This document shows positions 22,375 to 32,680 of a stretch of DNA of 64,000 nt, piece by piece. Every line of letters starts with the position of its first letter. Position 1 is the stretch's first letter. The position numbers were made by a program, and so were the translations under genes. The notes beneath the pieces are model-generated. The model did no database searches and had not been told where the DNA came from. It saw only the letters and a list, made by a program, of their open reading frames with translations. The stretch is from contig OX377205.1 of NCBI GenBank assembly GCA_947396885.1, forward strand, positions 65,382,969 to 65,446,968, read 5' to 3'. This DNA is from Heligmosomoides polygyrus polygyrus (taxonomy: Eukaryota; Nematoda; Chromadorea; Rhabditida; Heligmosomidae).

Positions 22375-23649
22375 TTAGGTTGGTGCATAACTTCTCGGAC
22401 ATTGGGGCATGAAATATTTATTGTCACAACATACGAACAACAATATCAAATCATTTGAAGTAACCACCCTTTACATCAATTGTCTTTCGGCAACGTGCTG
22501 GTAAGTCATGGATGCCTTTTCCCCAAAACGTGGCCGGTTGTGATTCGAAAAATGTGAGCAGTGCCTCCTTGACATCCTCTCGGTTCCTAAATTGTTGGCC
22601 GTCCAAATAGCGTTGAAGGCTTGAAAACAAATGATAATCGGAAAGAGCGAGATCTGTTGAGTAAGGTGGATGTGGAAGAACGGTCCATCCGTAGTCCGCC
22701 AACTCAGCCGCAGTCGCTCTAGCAATATGCGCGGTCTAGCGTTGTCGTGTTGAAAATACACCTTCACTTGCTCTCCTCGCATGGTTTGAGGGTGGGCCCT
22801 CAACTTCCTCAGTTGGTTGACGTAAACCTCTGCCGTCACTGTTGTCCCTTGGTCCAGCAGCTCCCAGTATTCTACGCCAAGAACGCTCCACCAAATGCAT
22901 AGCATCACCTTTTTACGTGAAGGTCGGGTTTCGGAACGTCCTCTGCCTCTCCAGTTGCGTCAACCCACTGTGCACGCCGGTGATAATTAGAGTAGAGTAT
23001 CCACTTCTCATCCACGGTGACAAGGTTGTCCAGCCATCCGTGGGTACGTCTGAGGATAAGGAGAGACAGAGCGACATCGGCTCTGCGATCCATGTCATGT
23101 TGTGTCAAGTCGTGAGGTACCCATCGACCCAATTTTTGCACCTTGCCAATCGACTTCAATCCTCGAACGACTGTTGAGTGACTAACACCAATAGTGCTTG
23201 ATAGTTCGCGAGTGGTTTGGTATGGGTTCGCTTCCACTCTACTTCGAAGGCCATCCAAATCCAGTGTCATCAGGCGCCCTTCTCGTTCATTATCTTCAAC
23301 GGAGAATTCACCAACTGCAAACTTCGAGAACCACTGGTACACAGTACTTCGAGCAGGAGCACTCTCGTTGTAAACATCCTTCAGGCGACGATACGATTCG
23401 CTGGCATTGAGGCCAGATTGATGCAGGAATAACATGACGTGCCGAATATGCGTCTCAGTTGGGATGAATTGCTTAGCCATAATAGCTGACGTTAACAACG
23501 CAGAAGTAAATGTTAGGAACAGTTTTGTAGCCCTTCCCTCTCTCTATCGATCCGTCATTCACGCGTTGATACATGTGAAAAATTTGGCGGGAAAATGCGC
23601 TTTCAATTCAGAAGGGATCAAATGTCCGAGAACTTATGCACCAACCTAA
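22375..23649 (-). mobile_element. mariner transposon, inactive copy
   Basis: The 1,275-bp element has inverted termini TTAGGTTGGTGCATAACTT at 22375 and its near-exact complement ending at 23649. TA lies directly outside each end (22373-22374 and 23650-23651), the expected mariner target duplication. Its length and internal transposase frame fit a mariner of about 1.3 kb. Confidence 0.93.
22451..23480 (-). pseudogene. mariner transposase, frameshifted
   Basis: The enzyme would cut and rejoin the mariner ends. The - strand start MAKQFIPTETHIRHVMLFL is followed by a helix-turn-helix region and mariner blocks WVPHDLTQHDMDRRADVALS, VTVDEKWILYSN (first catalytic Asp), KVMLCIWWSVLGVEYWELL, YFQHDNARP (second Asp) and PYSTDLALSDYHLFSSLQ (third Asp), ending DVKGGYFK. 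The frame breaks once at about 22907, where an A appears lost just before KVMLCIWW, and again near 22720, so no full-length protein can be made. The catalytic residues survive, suggesting loss by small indels. Confidence 0.9.
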
Positions 23650-23651
23650 TA

Positions 23652-26118
23652 GCTAGTGACGTCGATACCTAGTTAGGGAGACATTGAATCTACACAATTA
23701 TCAATCGTTTTATGTTTTGATTTTTCCGTCGTCGGCATTTCATCTTCATTTCGCATGTTACTCCCAAATTACAGAAAGGGTTTGGACGTCAGCTAGGATC
23801 ATAAATCACTAAAGGGATAACCGCTTTGCCAACGAAATTCAAGATCGGCAGGTGGGCATCTGTTGGTCTGCAGGACATCTAGACAGTTCAATTTCTATCA
23901 TTTGTATACACATCTGATGCGAATCCTCTGGGCATGGAATGTTTGGTTGACCTGGGTGCGAAGGAAGGGCTTTGCTTTTCTGCTATGGGGCCAAAGTTCT
24001 TATGGATTCTCATGTTTTCGCTAATAGCAGGTGGAAAGTCTAGAAAACTTGCATGTCTCCTAAAAACCACTCCAGGCGCATCACAGTTGCTCTGTCCGCA
24101 AAAAGCTCTGATGCCTCCCTCGACCTGTGCCTTGTGAGAACTTTCACGCGCTTGCGTCGAGTGTACACACCCTGCATGCTCTGCCTGCAGAGCATCATGC
24201 CTCAGGAGACGAGGACACATGGGCAGCAGAACTCCAAACGCGGCAGCTAGAGAAGAATGAATAGTGCCATCCAGACGAGCTTCGGAAGAGTGTATATCTC
24301 TGTTTCCAATGAATGACCGAGCCCGCACCGTCTCTCCGAGTACGCTCTTCTCTCGACCCGGTTCTCCATATGCCGTCACCGTCATCCTTGCAGAACGCGT
24401 TTGTTTGCTTCATCACTGGGTTCTTCCCACCTGTTCATTGATTTGTAGTGGTGAGAGTGAAGCGATGTTATTGTCGAAGGAGAAGATTTTCAGAGCCGAT
24501 ACGTCGGGAATATTAATAAGCATTTTAATTTTTAAAGATTTTAAAATAGACGAATTGAGATGCCTCGGCGTTTAGTGCTTTGTTACGCTGCTCGTTCTGC
24601 AGGTTTTATATCACAATTTCTGTACTGCATCGCGTGCTAGACATTTCTTGATCGTGATCTCAGATCTCGTTTATGGAATCAAATTCCTTTTTTACGGCGG
24701 ATTCCTTTTCACCTGTTGTTTCTATGCCATGCCAGCGCACCACAAACATTCAGCTCTCTTTCCCAGTCCTTCCCGCCAATAGATTTGCAACTGGGTGGCG
24801 TTGTTGCACGGCCCACTCTACCTGCCTCTAAAATTAGCGACATGACGAATGTGTGTTGTCGCGTTCCGTGACGAACCTTGACCGTTGCTGCAAGGATGTT
24901 TTTGAGCGGAGCGATTCGTTTCTGTCCTTCTGTCGTAGCTCGAATGGGCTTCGACTACTTCCAAGTGGAGTTCACCGCTACTTCACTAGCCCTCTACGCG
25001 TCCACGTGTTGCGCAGTTAACGATGGTTGTTGGTCTCATCTCCAGCTACGGGGAATAATCGCGTCTGCTGAGTGTTTGTTCGTTCGTTTGTTTGGGCTTC
25101 GGATTGTTTGAGGTTTCGTTGTTCCCCGACTATATGGAACACTCTGACAGCAGTAAAGTCTGTCGATGTATCTGTCATCTCTCGAAAACAATGTCTGCTC
25201 TTCTACCTTTCCTAGTTTTTTCACCCTCTTGGGTCTGAGATATCTGGTTGATTTACACATCAGAAGGATTATTCGCAATCCTTGGGGTGTAATTCGTTGG
25301 TTGACATTATATTTTCGCATTATTGAGTACGAAATCTTTGTTGTTATTTAATGTGCGAGAAACCGTCTATGTAAAACGCAGAGTGCTCAAGGCCACTTAC
25401 CAGGCAGTGCTAGAGGTCTTTCATCAACGTCTCGTTGAAAACGGGAAGTTGCTGTTTGTCGAAATCCTGTTCGAGAGTTCTACAGACAATTCCTTGTAAT
25501 CTACATACTGACTGGAACAGGGATGGCTCTCGTAGTTGACGTGCAATTGCGAAGTGTCTAAAGCTTTGCGAACACCTGTTGCTGACGAGCAGGGCGAGAC
25601 AGTTCACTTGCATAGTTGCTATCGCAAGGAACGTACCATCTTGTCATGCTTGATTAGACGATAAGTAATACGTTAGGCATTTCAGTGCAGAATTTCTCAT
25701 ATGTCTCCTTTTCTAACACGAGAGGTGGCTAATGGAAGATCAGAATCCCAATGGCGAAAAGTAATGTAGGACTAGGTTTCTTTACTGTGCGAGCCGGAAC
25801 CCAGTTTTTGAGGTTCTTAAAGGAAAACGGTCTACCTAGCTCTTTCAGTACATAAGACTGATTGTCAGGTAACTCCGAGGCGCTTTTTAAGTTATCACGC
25901 TTCGATAGCTTTCAGATGCTTGTTTCAGTTTGTCCATTGTTTGTTCTAGTCGCTGCTTGTTAACCTCTTTGAATTACTTTTTCTGCGTGGCTCTCCGCCT
26001 AAAAATAAATAAACAATAAGTTAACCTTCGTTTCTTGTTGCCACGAATTCTACTACATGTAGGTGCTAGATCCAGCTCACCAGCTTACTTTGTTTATCCA
26101 GGATCATTCACTAAACCA
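23652..26118. other. Unassigned region with two notable open frames
   Basis: A 165-codon - strand frame lies at 23888-24385 and a 67-codon - strand frame at 25410-25613, the latter followed by GTAAGT near 25399. Neither resembles a family I recognise, and both could be chance. Confidence 0.3.
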
Positions 26119-26288
26119 CCTGGGGCCGGATTCATCAACGTCTTCTAACAGGAAGAATATAGCCGAAATCCCTGATAGCGCTGCTTATCAACAAGCGGTA
26201 TGTTGAAACATTTCACCGCGCTGTCAGGGATTTCGGCCATATTTTCTCTGTTAAATCGCTGTAAGTCGTTGTTGAATCCGACCTCTGG
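26119..26288. mobile_element. MITE of the GGCCGGATTCATCAAC family, copy 1
   Basis: The left end CCTGGGGCCGGATTCATCAA and right end TTGTTGAATCCGACCTCTGG are inverted repeats. The interior is itself a diverged palindrome, with GCCGAAATCCCTGA inverted to TCAGGGATTTCGGC. About 170 bp with no coding capacity. Confidence 0.75.
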
Positions 26289-26441
26289 TTGCCAGTCTTA
26301 TCATTTATTCTTCATGGTGCAAAATTCATTGAACCCAAAGTTTTGCGCAACAGAGAGCTACATCCTCTTATTGTCGTGCGAGTAGGAGTTTCTTTCGTGG
26401 CGTCGCGTCACGCGGCGTCGAACTATAAACGGACCTTAGAA

Positions 26442-27828
26442 ACTGACAAGGAAAGGTTCCCAACTCAAGGTGAGCTTTTGCGATGCTATTTTTTCAGCAT
26501 GTATTGCCCTGAGAGCGGGTCCAGAACCACGGTCAGTTTTTGCTGAACGCTTTTTTAAAGGCTTGAAAAGGAGGTCTGAAGGCGAGCGCGCAACTATCAT
26601 CAATCCCTACGGCATCCAACGGGATTTGAGCCGGTGGCGCAGTCGGTAGGAGGGCGGCCTCGTAGGGACACACGGGTGGTTTTCAGTTCGAGTCCGCGTA
26701 CTGCCGAGATTTTTGCACATATTAGTTTGTTGTTATTACGCTCTTACATGTTCACGGGAGTAAATTTTGGACCATCAATGCTTACAACAGACCAAGGCTA
26801 TTTATTTGCGCCTTCATAAGTGCTAGTTTTTCAACAATGCCTATCTGCACCACCGCCATATCATACCATATCACCAATAATACCGTGACTCACACACATA
26901 CGCGTACCTTATGGTTGAATATTGTGGACCCAGGCCATATAGGTACATACGTGTGCTAAAAATGTTGTTCTTACCTGAACGTGTTTTTAGCACACTTTTT
27001 TGTCGGCCGACTTTCCAACTTCACATTGGATTTCACATCTACGACAAGGAAAGAAATTGCGGTTGTGGATGCCATAAAAGGACTCCTCCTGGACGCCATG
27101 TATTGAGATATCGCCTGTAAGGAAGAAGAGGCGGTTCAAGTTAGAGGTAGTATAATGAAAATGGAACCTTTCTATGTCTGTCATACGCGTCGGTGGCAGC
27201 TTTGTACGTCGATCTTCACCCAGGACTCTTCTCTACACCCAGAGATTACGCGTTCAACGAAGAAGAAGTGGTCGTTCCTTGTCAGGGAGAAGATTGTTCC
27301 TCACTGGCTTTGTAAGATGCTGCTGGTGTGATGTGTTTTACTTGTTTCATAGATTTGTACCATAGCTGCTGACTAGAAGGAAAGACAAGACAGGACCTCT
27401 TATTTCCAGAGAAATGATATGGTGCAGATAGGCAATGTTGGAAAGCTAGCACATATGACGGCGCAAATAGACAGCCTTCTCTGTAAGCAATGATGGTATA
27501 GAATTGACTCCTGTGATCATGAGAAAGCGTAATAACAACAAACTAATATATGCAAAGCTTTCGGCAGTGTGCGAACCTGAACTTGAAACCCCAGTGTGCG
27601 CCATTGAGGCGTCCCTCCTACCAACTGCCTGCACCACCGAGGCGTGCACCGTGGGTGTTTTAGGGGTTGATGATAGTTGTGCGCACGCTTTCACACCTCC
27701 TTTTCAGGTCTTCAAAAAACCGTTCAGCAAGAACTAACTGTGGTTCTGGACCCGCTCACAGGGCCCTACATCCTGTCGAAATAGCATCGCAAAAGCTCAC
27801 CTTGGGTTAGGAACCTTTCCTTGTGAGT
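26442..27828. mobile_element. FB-2 foldback element, long copy
   Basis: The inverted arms are roughly 400 bp each (26442-~26870 and ~27425-27828), sharing ACAAGGAAAGGTTCC, AAGGTGAGCTTTTGCGATGC, GAGCGGGTCCAGAACCAC and AACAACAAACTAATAT. A tRNA-like unit lies inside each arm: GGTGGCGCAGTCGGTAGGAG then AGTTCGAGTCC at about 26630-26700, and a diverged inverted partner at 27585-27655. The central ~550 bases show no recognised transposase. The outer arms match the short copy at 19909-20573. Confidence 0.75.
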
Positions 27829-28073
27829 CTCACCGTTTTTTGAACATTTGACTCTGAATATCGCTGAAAGTTTGAAGGTTCTCTCATCAGTCTGTTTGCT
27901 TATCAAAGGCGGGAGCAGGGTCAAGCTTGAGGTTCGGGAATCGAAGGGGGGGGGGTCGTACTGCGGCCTCGTCCGGAGGGGGGGGGGTCGTACTCTCTCG
28001 GTTTTGGCAGAGGACTCTCTCCAAATTCAGGTTTTTAGATGATGTTTGCATCTATTAATAAGTTGTTTTTTCC

Positions 28074-28313
28074 AGGTGTGACTACGACAATGCGGAGATA
28101 TACAAGCACTTGCGTTCCCTGGAGTTAAAAAATAGGATTGAATATCAAAAAAAAATTTAATGCCGATTACTGTGCAGTGAAAAATAAAGATTTCCTATGT
28201 GCAGATTTATGGTCAATGAGAGATTTTCATTTTTTCAGATTTTCCCAGGACGTCATGGACATGGTAGTTTTCTGCCTGATGAGCGACATCTACTTCCAGA
28301 ATTGCACTCTATA
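28074..28313 (+). other. Possible exon remnants in left palindrome arm
   Basis: After a TTTTTTCCAG acceptor, the frame reads CDYDNAEIYKHLRSLELKNR and then a stop. A second stretch after TTTTTTCAG (~28237) reads FSQDVMDMVVFCLMSDIYFQ and ends NCTL-stop. The right arm has matching acceptors with CDFDAYD and an early stop. This may be a remnant of the element's own gene. Family unknown. Confidence 0.3.
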
Positions 28314-29677
28314 AAATTTCAAGTGTTAACTACTGAGGACGACCTAAGTGCTTTCCCTACAAGATTTTTGAAGCGCTCTTCGGATCGATGACGGAATGGC
28401 AACCGAAGGACGGACTTGCTTGAAAAGTAATTTCTCTCCTGCAGGAAACAGCATCAGAAGATGAAATCGCACCCTATAAAATTTTAAGCCCGTTTGACAC
28501 ACAGTGATAATACTATGTTTCTCTGAAACGATATTCTATATGATCAGACGTCTCGATTTACCGAAAAGATATCGACACACTAATCACATGGAACACGTTA
28601 CTTTTAGAACCTGCCTTTTAAAGCATAGAAAACACATCTACTAAAGCTTTATGAATTTTCCAGGAGCCCCAAAAAATCTCCGTTTTACGGCAGTTTAATG
28701 CGGCCACTCCGTTCTCTGACATGACCAATCGCAATTGAAATATGGATGGACTCCTCGCTGGAATTTTTTTTTCTGCCTTCTGAAGGACAGGACGACAGAG
28801 AGTGGAATCGCATCATATAAAATTTTAAGTCATGCTTAACATACAATAAAAACTATGCTTCTCCGCTGCGATGAAGATATGACGAGGATGGATCGCATAC
28901 AAAATTCTCATTTTTCATGAAAATATTATTTTTTAGCCGAAGCAGATCACCCATACGGATAAAATCTAGTCACAAGAATCTAGAAGTTTTGATCAATTCA
29001 CTGTGAAAAAATTGTGATTTTCTGGATAGAACAGGTTGAATCGACCTCTGGTCGACCTTGCACCAACGTCAATGGAGCATAAAATTGAACGTTCACAAAA
29101 AGGTTCATAACTCGGTAAGTTTTTCGAATTTTGAAAATTCTTTTAGTTTTTCATAAAGTAGATAAAACGTCCTTTCTCATGGTGTAGAAATCGTTTTCCA
29201 GAAAAGGAGTCGTCACGCTTGGCTGCTGGTCCGATTTTTGAACGAAAAAAATTGAAGTTGACCAATTCTTCGAAGTTTCATAAGTTGACCAATTCTTCGA
29301 AGTTTCAAAATCCCGCTAGCTTTTCAGAAACTAGAGGAACAGCCCTTTCTTGCTATGTAAGAATTAATGTCCAAAAATTCGGTCTTCATGCGCGGCAGAG
29401 GAGGTTCAATTTCGGTTCCATGTCGCGAAAATACGTACCGAAAATCGAACCCCCCCCTCCCCGCCCCGCATGAAGACCCCTTTCTTGGAAAACGGTTCTT
29501 ACATGGTTAGAGAGCACATTTGCTCTAATTTTTTGATGAGTGCAGGAGGGATTTTTGATTTTCGAAAAAATAGCCGAGATATGATCAATTTTCGGAAGTC
29601 GTGAACTGAATCTCGGACCGACCCTTTACCGTCGACATCGGAGTGATCTCACAAAAATATTCATAACTCAGCAAGTT

Positions 29678-29877
29678 NNNNNNNNNNNNNNNNNNNNNNN
29701 NNNNNNNNNNNNNNNNNNNNNNNNNNNNNNNNNNNNNNNNNNNNNNNNNNNNNNNNNNNNNNNNNNNNNNNNNNNNNNNNNNNNNNNNNNNNNNNNNNNN
29801 NNNNNNNNNNNNNNNNNNNNNNNNNNNNNNNNNNNNNNNNNNNNNNNNNNNNNNNNNNNNNNNNNNNNNNNNNNNNN
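29678..29877. other. Assembly gap of exactly 200 N
   Basis: The run is exactly 200 N, a placeholder length. The sequence after the gap (from CTTTCTTGGAAAACGG) directly repeats the sequence starting near 29478 before it, so the gap lies inside or between duplicated units of the left palindrome arm. Confidence 0.99.
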
Positions 29878-32265
29878 CTTTCTTGGAAAACGGTTCTTAC
29901 ATGGTTAGAGAGCACATTTGCTCTATTTTTTGATGAGTGAGCGGGATTTTTGATTTTCGAAAAAATAGCCGAGATATGATCAATTTTCGGAAGTCGTGAA
30001 CTGAATCTCGGACCGACCCTTTACGTCGACATCGGAGTGATCTCACAAAAATATTCATAACTCAGCAAGTTTTTCGAAATTCAAAAATCCCGCTAGCTTT
30101 TCTGAAAGTACATGAAATACGCTTTCTTACCATGTAAAGAACGATTTCCAAAAAAGGGATCTTCATGCGGGGCGGGGGGGGGGGTTCGGTTTCTGGTCGA
30201 TTTTCGGCAAAAATCGACCAGAAATCGAACCCCCCCCCCGCCCCGCATTAAGATCCCTTTTTTGCTAAACATGTTTGTAACCGTAAAGAAGCGTTGTTTA
30301 TCTACTTTTCAAAAAGCTAGCGGGATTTTTGAATTTCTAAAAAATAACCGAGTTATGAATATTTTTGTGAAATCACTCCGATCACACCGGTGAAGGATTC
30401 AGTTCACGACTTCCGAAAATTGATCATATCTCGGCTATTTTTTCGAAAATCAAAAATCCCGCTCACTCATCAAAAAATAGAGCAAATGTGCTCTCTAACC
30501 ATGTAAGAACCGTTTTCCAAGAAAGGGGTCTTCATGCGGGGCGGGGAGGGGGGGGGTTCGATTTTCGGTACGTATTTTCGCGACATGGAACCGAAATTGA
30601 ACCTCCTCTGCCGCGCATGAAGACCGAATTATTAGACATTAATTCTTACATAGCGAGAAAGGGCTGTTCCTCTAGTTTCTGAAAAGCTAGCGGGATTTTG
30701 AAACTTCGAAGAATTGGTCAACTTATGAATATTTTTGTGAAGCCACTTCAATTTTTTTCGTTCAAAAATCGAACCAGCAGCCAAGCGTGACGACTCCTTT
30801 TCTGGAAAACGATTTCTACACCATGAGAAAGGACGTTTTATCTACTTTATGAAAAACTAAAAGAATTTTCAAAATTCGAAAAACTTACCGAGTTATGAAC
30901 CTTTTTGTGAACGTTCAATTTTATGCTCCATTGACGTTGGTGCAAGGTCGACCAGAGGTCGATTCAACCTGTTCTATCCAGAAAATCACAATTTTTTCAC
31001 AGTGAATTGATCAAAACTTCTAGATTCTTGTGGCTAGATTTTATCCGTATAGGTGATCTGCTTCGGCTAAAAAATAATATTTTCATGAAAAATGAGAATT
31101 TTGTATGCGATCCATCCTCGTCATATCTTCATCGCAGCGGAGAAGCATAGTTTTTATTGTATGTTAAGCATGACTTAAAATTTTATATGATGCGATTCCA
31201 CTCTCTGTCGTCCTGTCCTTCAGAAGGCAGAAAAAAAATTCCAGCGAGGAGTCCATCCATATTTCAATTGCGATTGGTCATGTCAGAGAACGGAGTGGCC
31301 GCATTAAACTGCCGTAAAACGGAGATTTTTTGGGGCTCCTGGAAAATTCATAAAGCTTTAGTAGATGTGTTTTCTATGCTTTAAAAGGCAGGTTCTAAAA
31401 GTAACGTGTTCCATGTGATTAGTGTGTCGATATCTTTTCGGTAAATCGAGACGTCTGATCATATAGAATATCGTTTCAGAGAAACATAGTTTTATCACTG
31501 TGTGTCCAACGGGCTTAAAATTTTATAGGGTGCGATTTCATCTTCTGATGCTGTTTCCTGCAGGAGAGAAATTACTTTTCAAGCAAGTCCGTCCTTCGGT
31601 TGCCATTCCGTCATCGACTCGAAGAGCGCTTCAAAAATCTTGTAGGGAAAGCACTTAGGTCGTCCTCAGTAGTTAACACTTGAAATTTTATAGAGTGCAA
31701 TTCTGGAAGTAGATGTCGCTCATCAGGCAGAAAACTACCATGTCCATGACGTCCTGGGAAAACCTGAAAAAATGAAAATCTCTCATTGACCATAAATCTG
31801 CACATAGGAAATCTTTATTTTTCACTGCACAGTAATCGGCATTAAAAATTTTTTTGATATTCAATCCTATTTTCATACAATTATATTCAATAAATCAATG
31901 AGATCATCTGTGGAGGAAGCTGCGGGCGAATTTCCACGTGCTAGTCGTAAGCGTCGAAATCACATCTGGAAAGATGAACCTATTAAAGGGTACAAAAATC
32001 ACATTAAAAAATTGAAAAAAATCAATGGAGATAAGAAATAAAACGAAGAAAAACGAACCTGAAGAATAGGGGGGGTCGTACCAAATCCGTTCCCGAAGGG
32101 GGGGGGGTCGTAAACTTTCGGCAAAAATCGAACCCCACGCTTGACCCTGGGCGGGAGTAAGTATGGAAACGGTAGAGAATAAAAACTTAGAAATTCTTGC
32201 GGCACATATACAAAAACATGCAGGTCCACTGGTATCTAAATATTAGTGAAATCAATTTCGCGGTT

Positions 32266-32462
32266 GTGTGACCCCAACCACGTCTCGTGTTCTTCTGGAT
32301 AACTGAATTGGTAGCACACGTGTTGGGGAAAGATGAAGTACTGTCTTATCCATCACCAGGCCACTGCAAGCCATGCTGTAATCCAAATAATGGCCTTCAG
32401 AAACAAAGCATGCGGTACGTCCCACACAGAGATTGACTGACGCCGTCTTTTGTCCTTTTAAT
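32266..32462 (+). mobile_element. tRNA-derived SINE, 5'-truncated copy
   Basis: ACTGAATTGGTAGCAC, AAAGATGAAGTACTGTC, GGCCACTGCAAGCCATG and GATTGACTGACGCCGTC, then TTTGTCC, match the 3' body of the family. The tRNA-like head is missing. Confidence 0.55.
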
Positions 32463-32680
32463 ATTTTGGTAGTAGCGAGTTCTGTTATATCGCCGAATAG
32501 GAGAATGAAATAGTCTCGCGTCTGCTACTAATACTCTTGCACGGAAAGCGTTCACTGTAGAAAGGAGTGGCATAGTGTGCAAGAGGCAAGTATGCACTGG
32601 CTGAAAAGTTAACCTTGCGCTCATTTAAGAGATTCTAAAGAAGAGCTTGGACCTCATTTCTTTGGCTCATGTATGGTTAA

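Larger units (their letters stand above)
27916..32149. mobile_element. Giant palindromic hAT-like element (4.2 kb)
   Basis: The ends are CAGGGTCAAGC and its inverse CTTGACCCTG, and GGCGGGAG is repeated exactly at 27908-27915 and 32150-32157, an 8-bp target duplication as in hAT elements. The element is a palindrome folding near 30207. Arms are highly similar from about 28130 to 31860 but more diverged near the ends, where runs of 8-10 G are followed by TCGTA. Arms contain diverged tandem units of about 200 bp with CATGCGGGGCGGGG. Paired 64-codon frames at 28197-28391 (+) and 31611-31805 (-) differ at about two residues, reflecting the palindrome. No transposase is recognised. Confidence 0.75.

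Noticed and set aside
23888..24385. 165-codon - strand open frame
   Set aside because: No recognisable domain, no splice context, and a frame of this length is expected by chance once or twice in this much sequence.
25410..25613. 67-codon - strand frame with a possible donor just after it
   Set aside because: Family not recognised, and the stop precedes the donor in the same frame. Kept only as a note in the unassigned region.
26629..26706. tRNA-like sequence with A and B boxes
   Set aside because: It has no convincing cloverleaf or acceptor pairing and lies inside the arm of the FB-2 element, so it is not called a tRNA gene.
31898..32041. Small basic open frame (MRSSVEEAAGEFPRASRKRR...) on the + strand
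   Set aside because: It is antisense to the diverged right-arm copy of the palindrome's exon-like segment, so it is probably a by-product.
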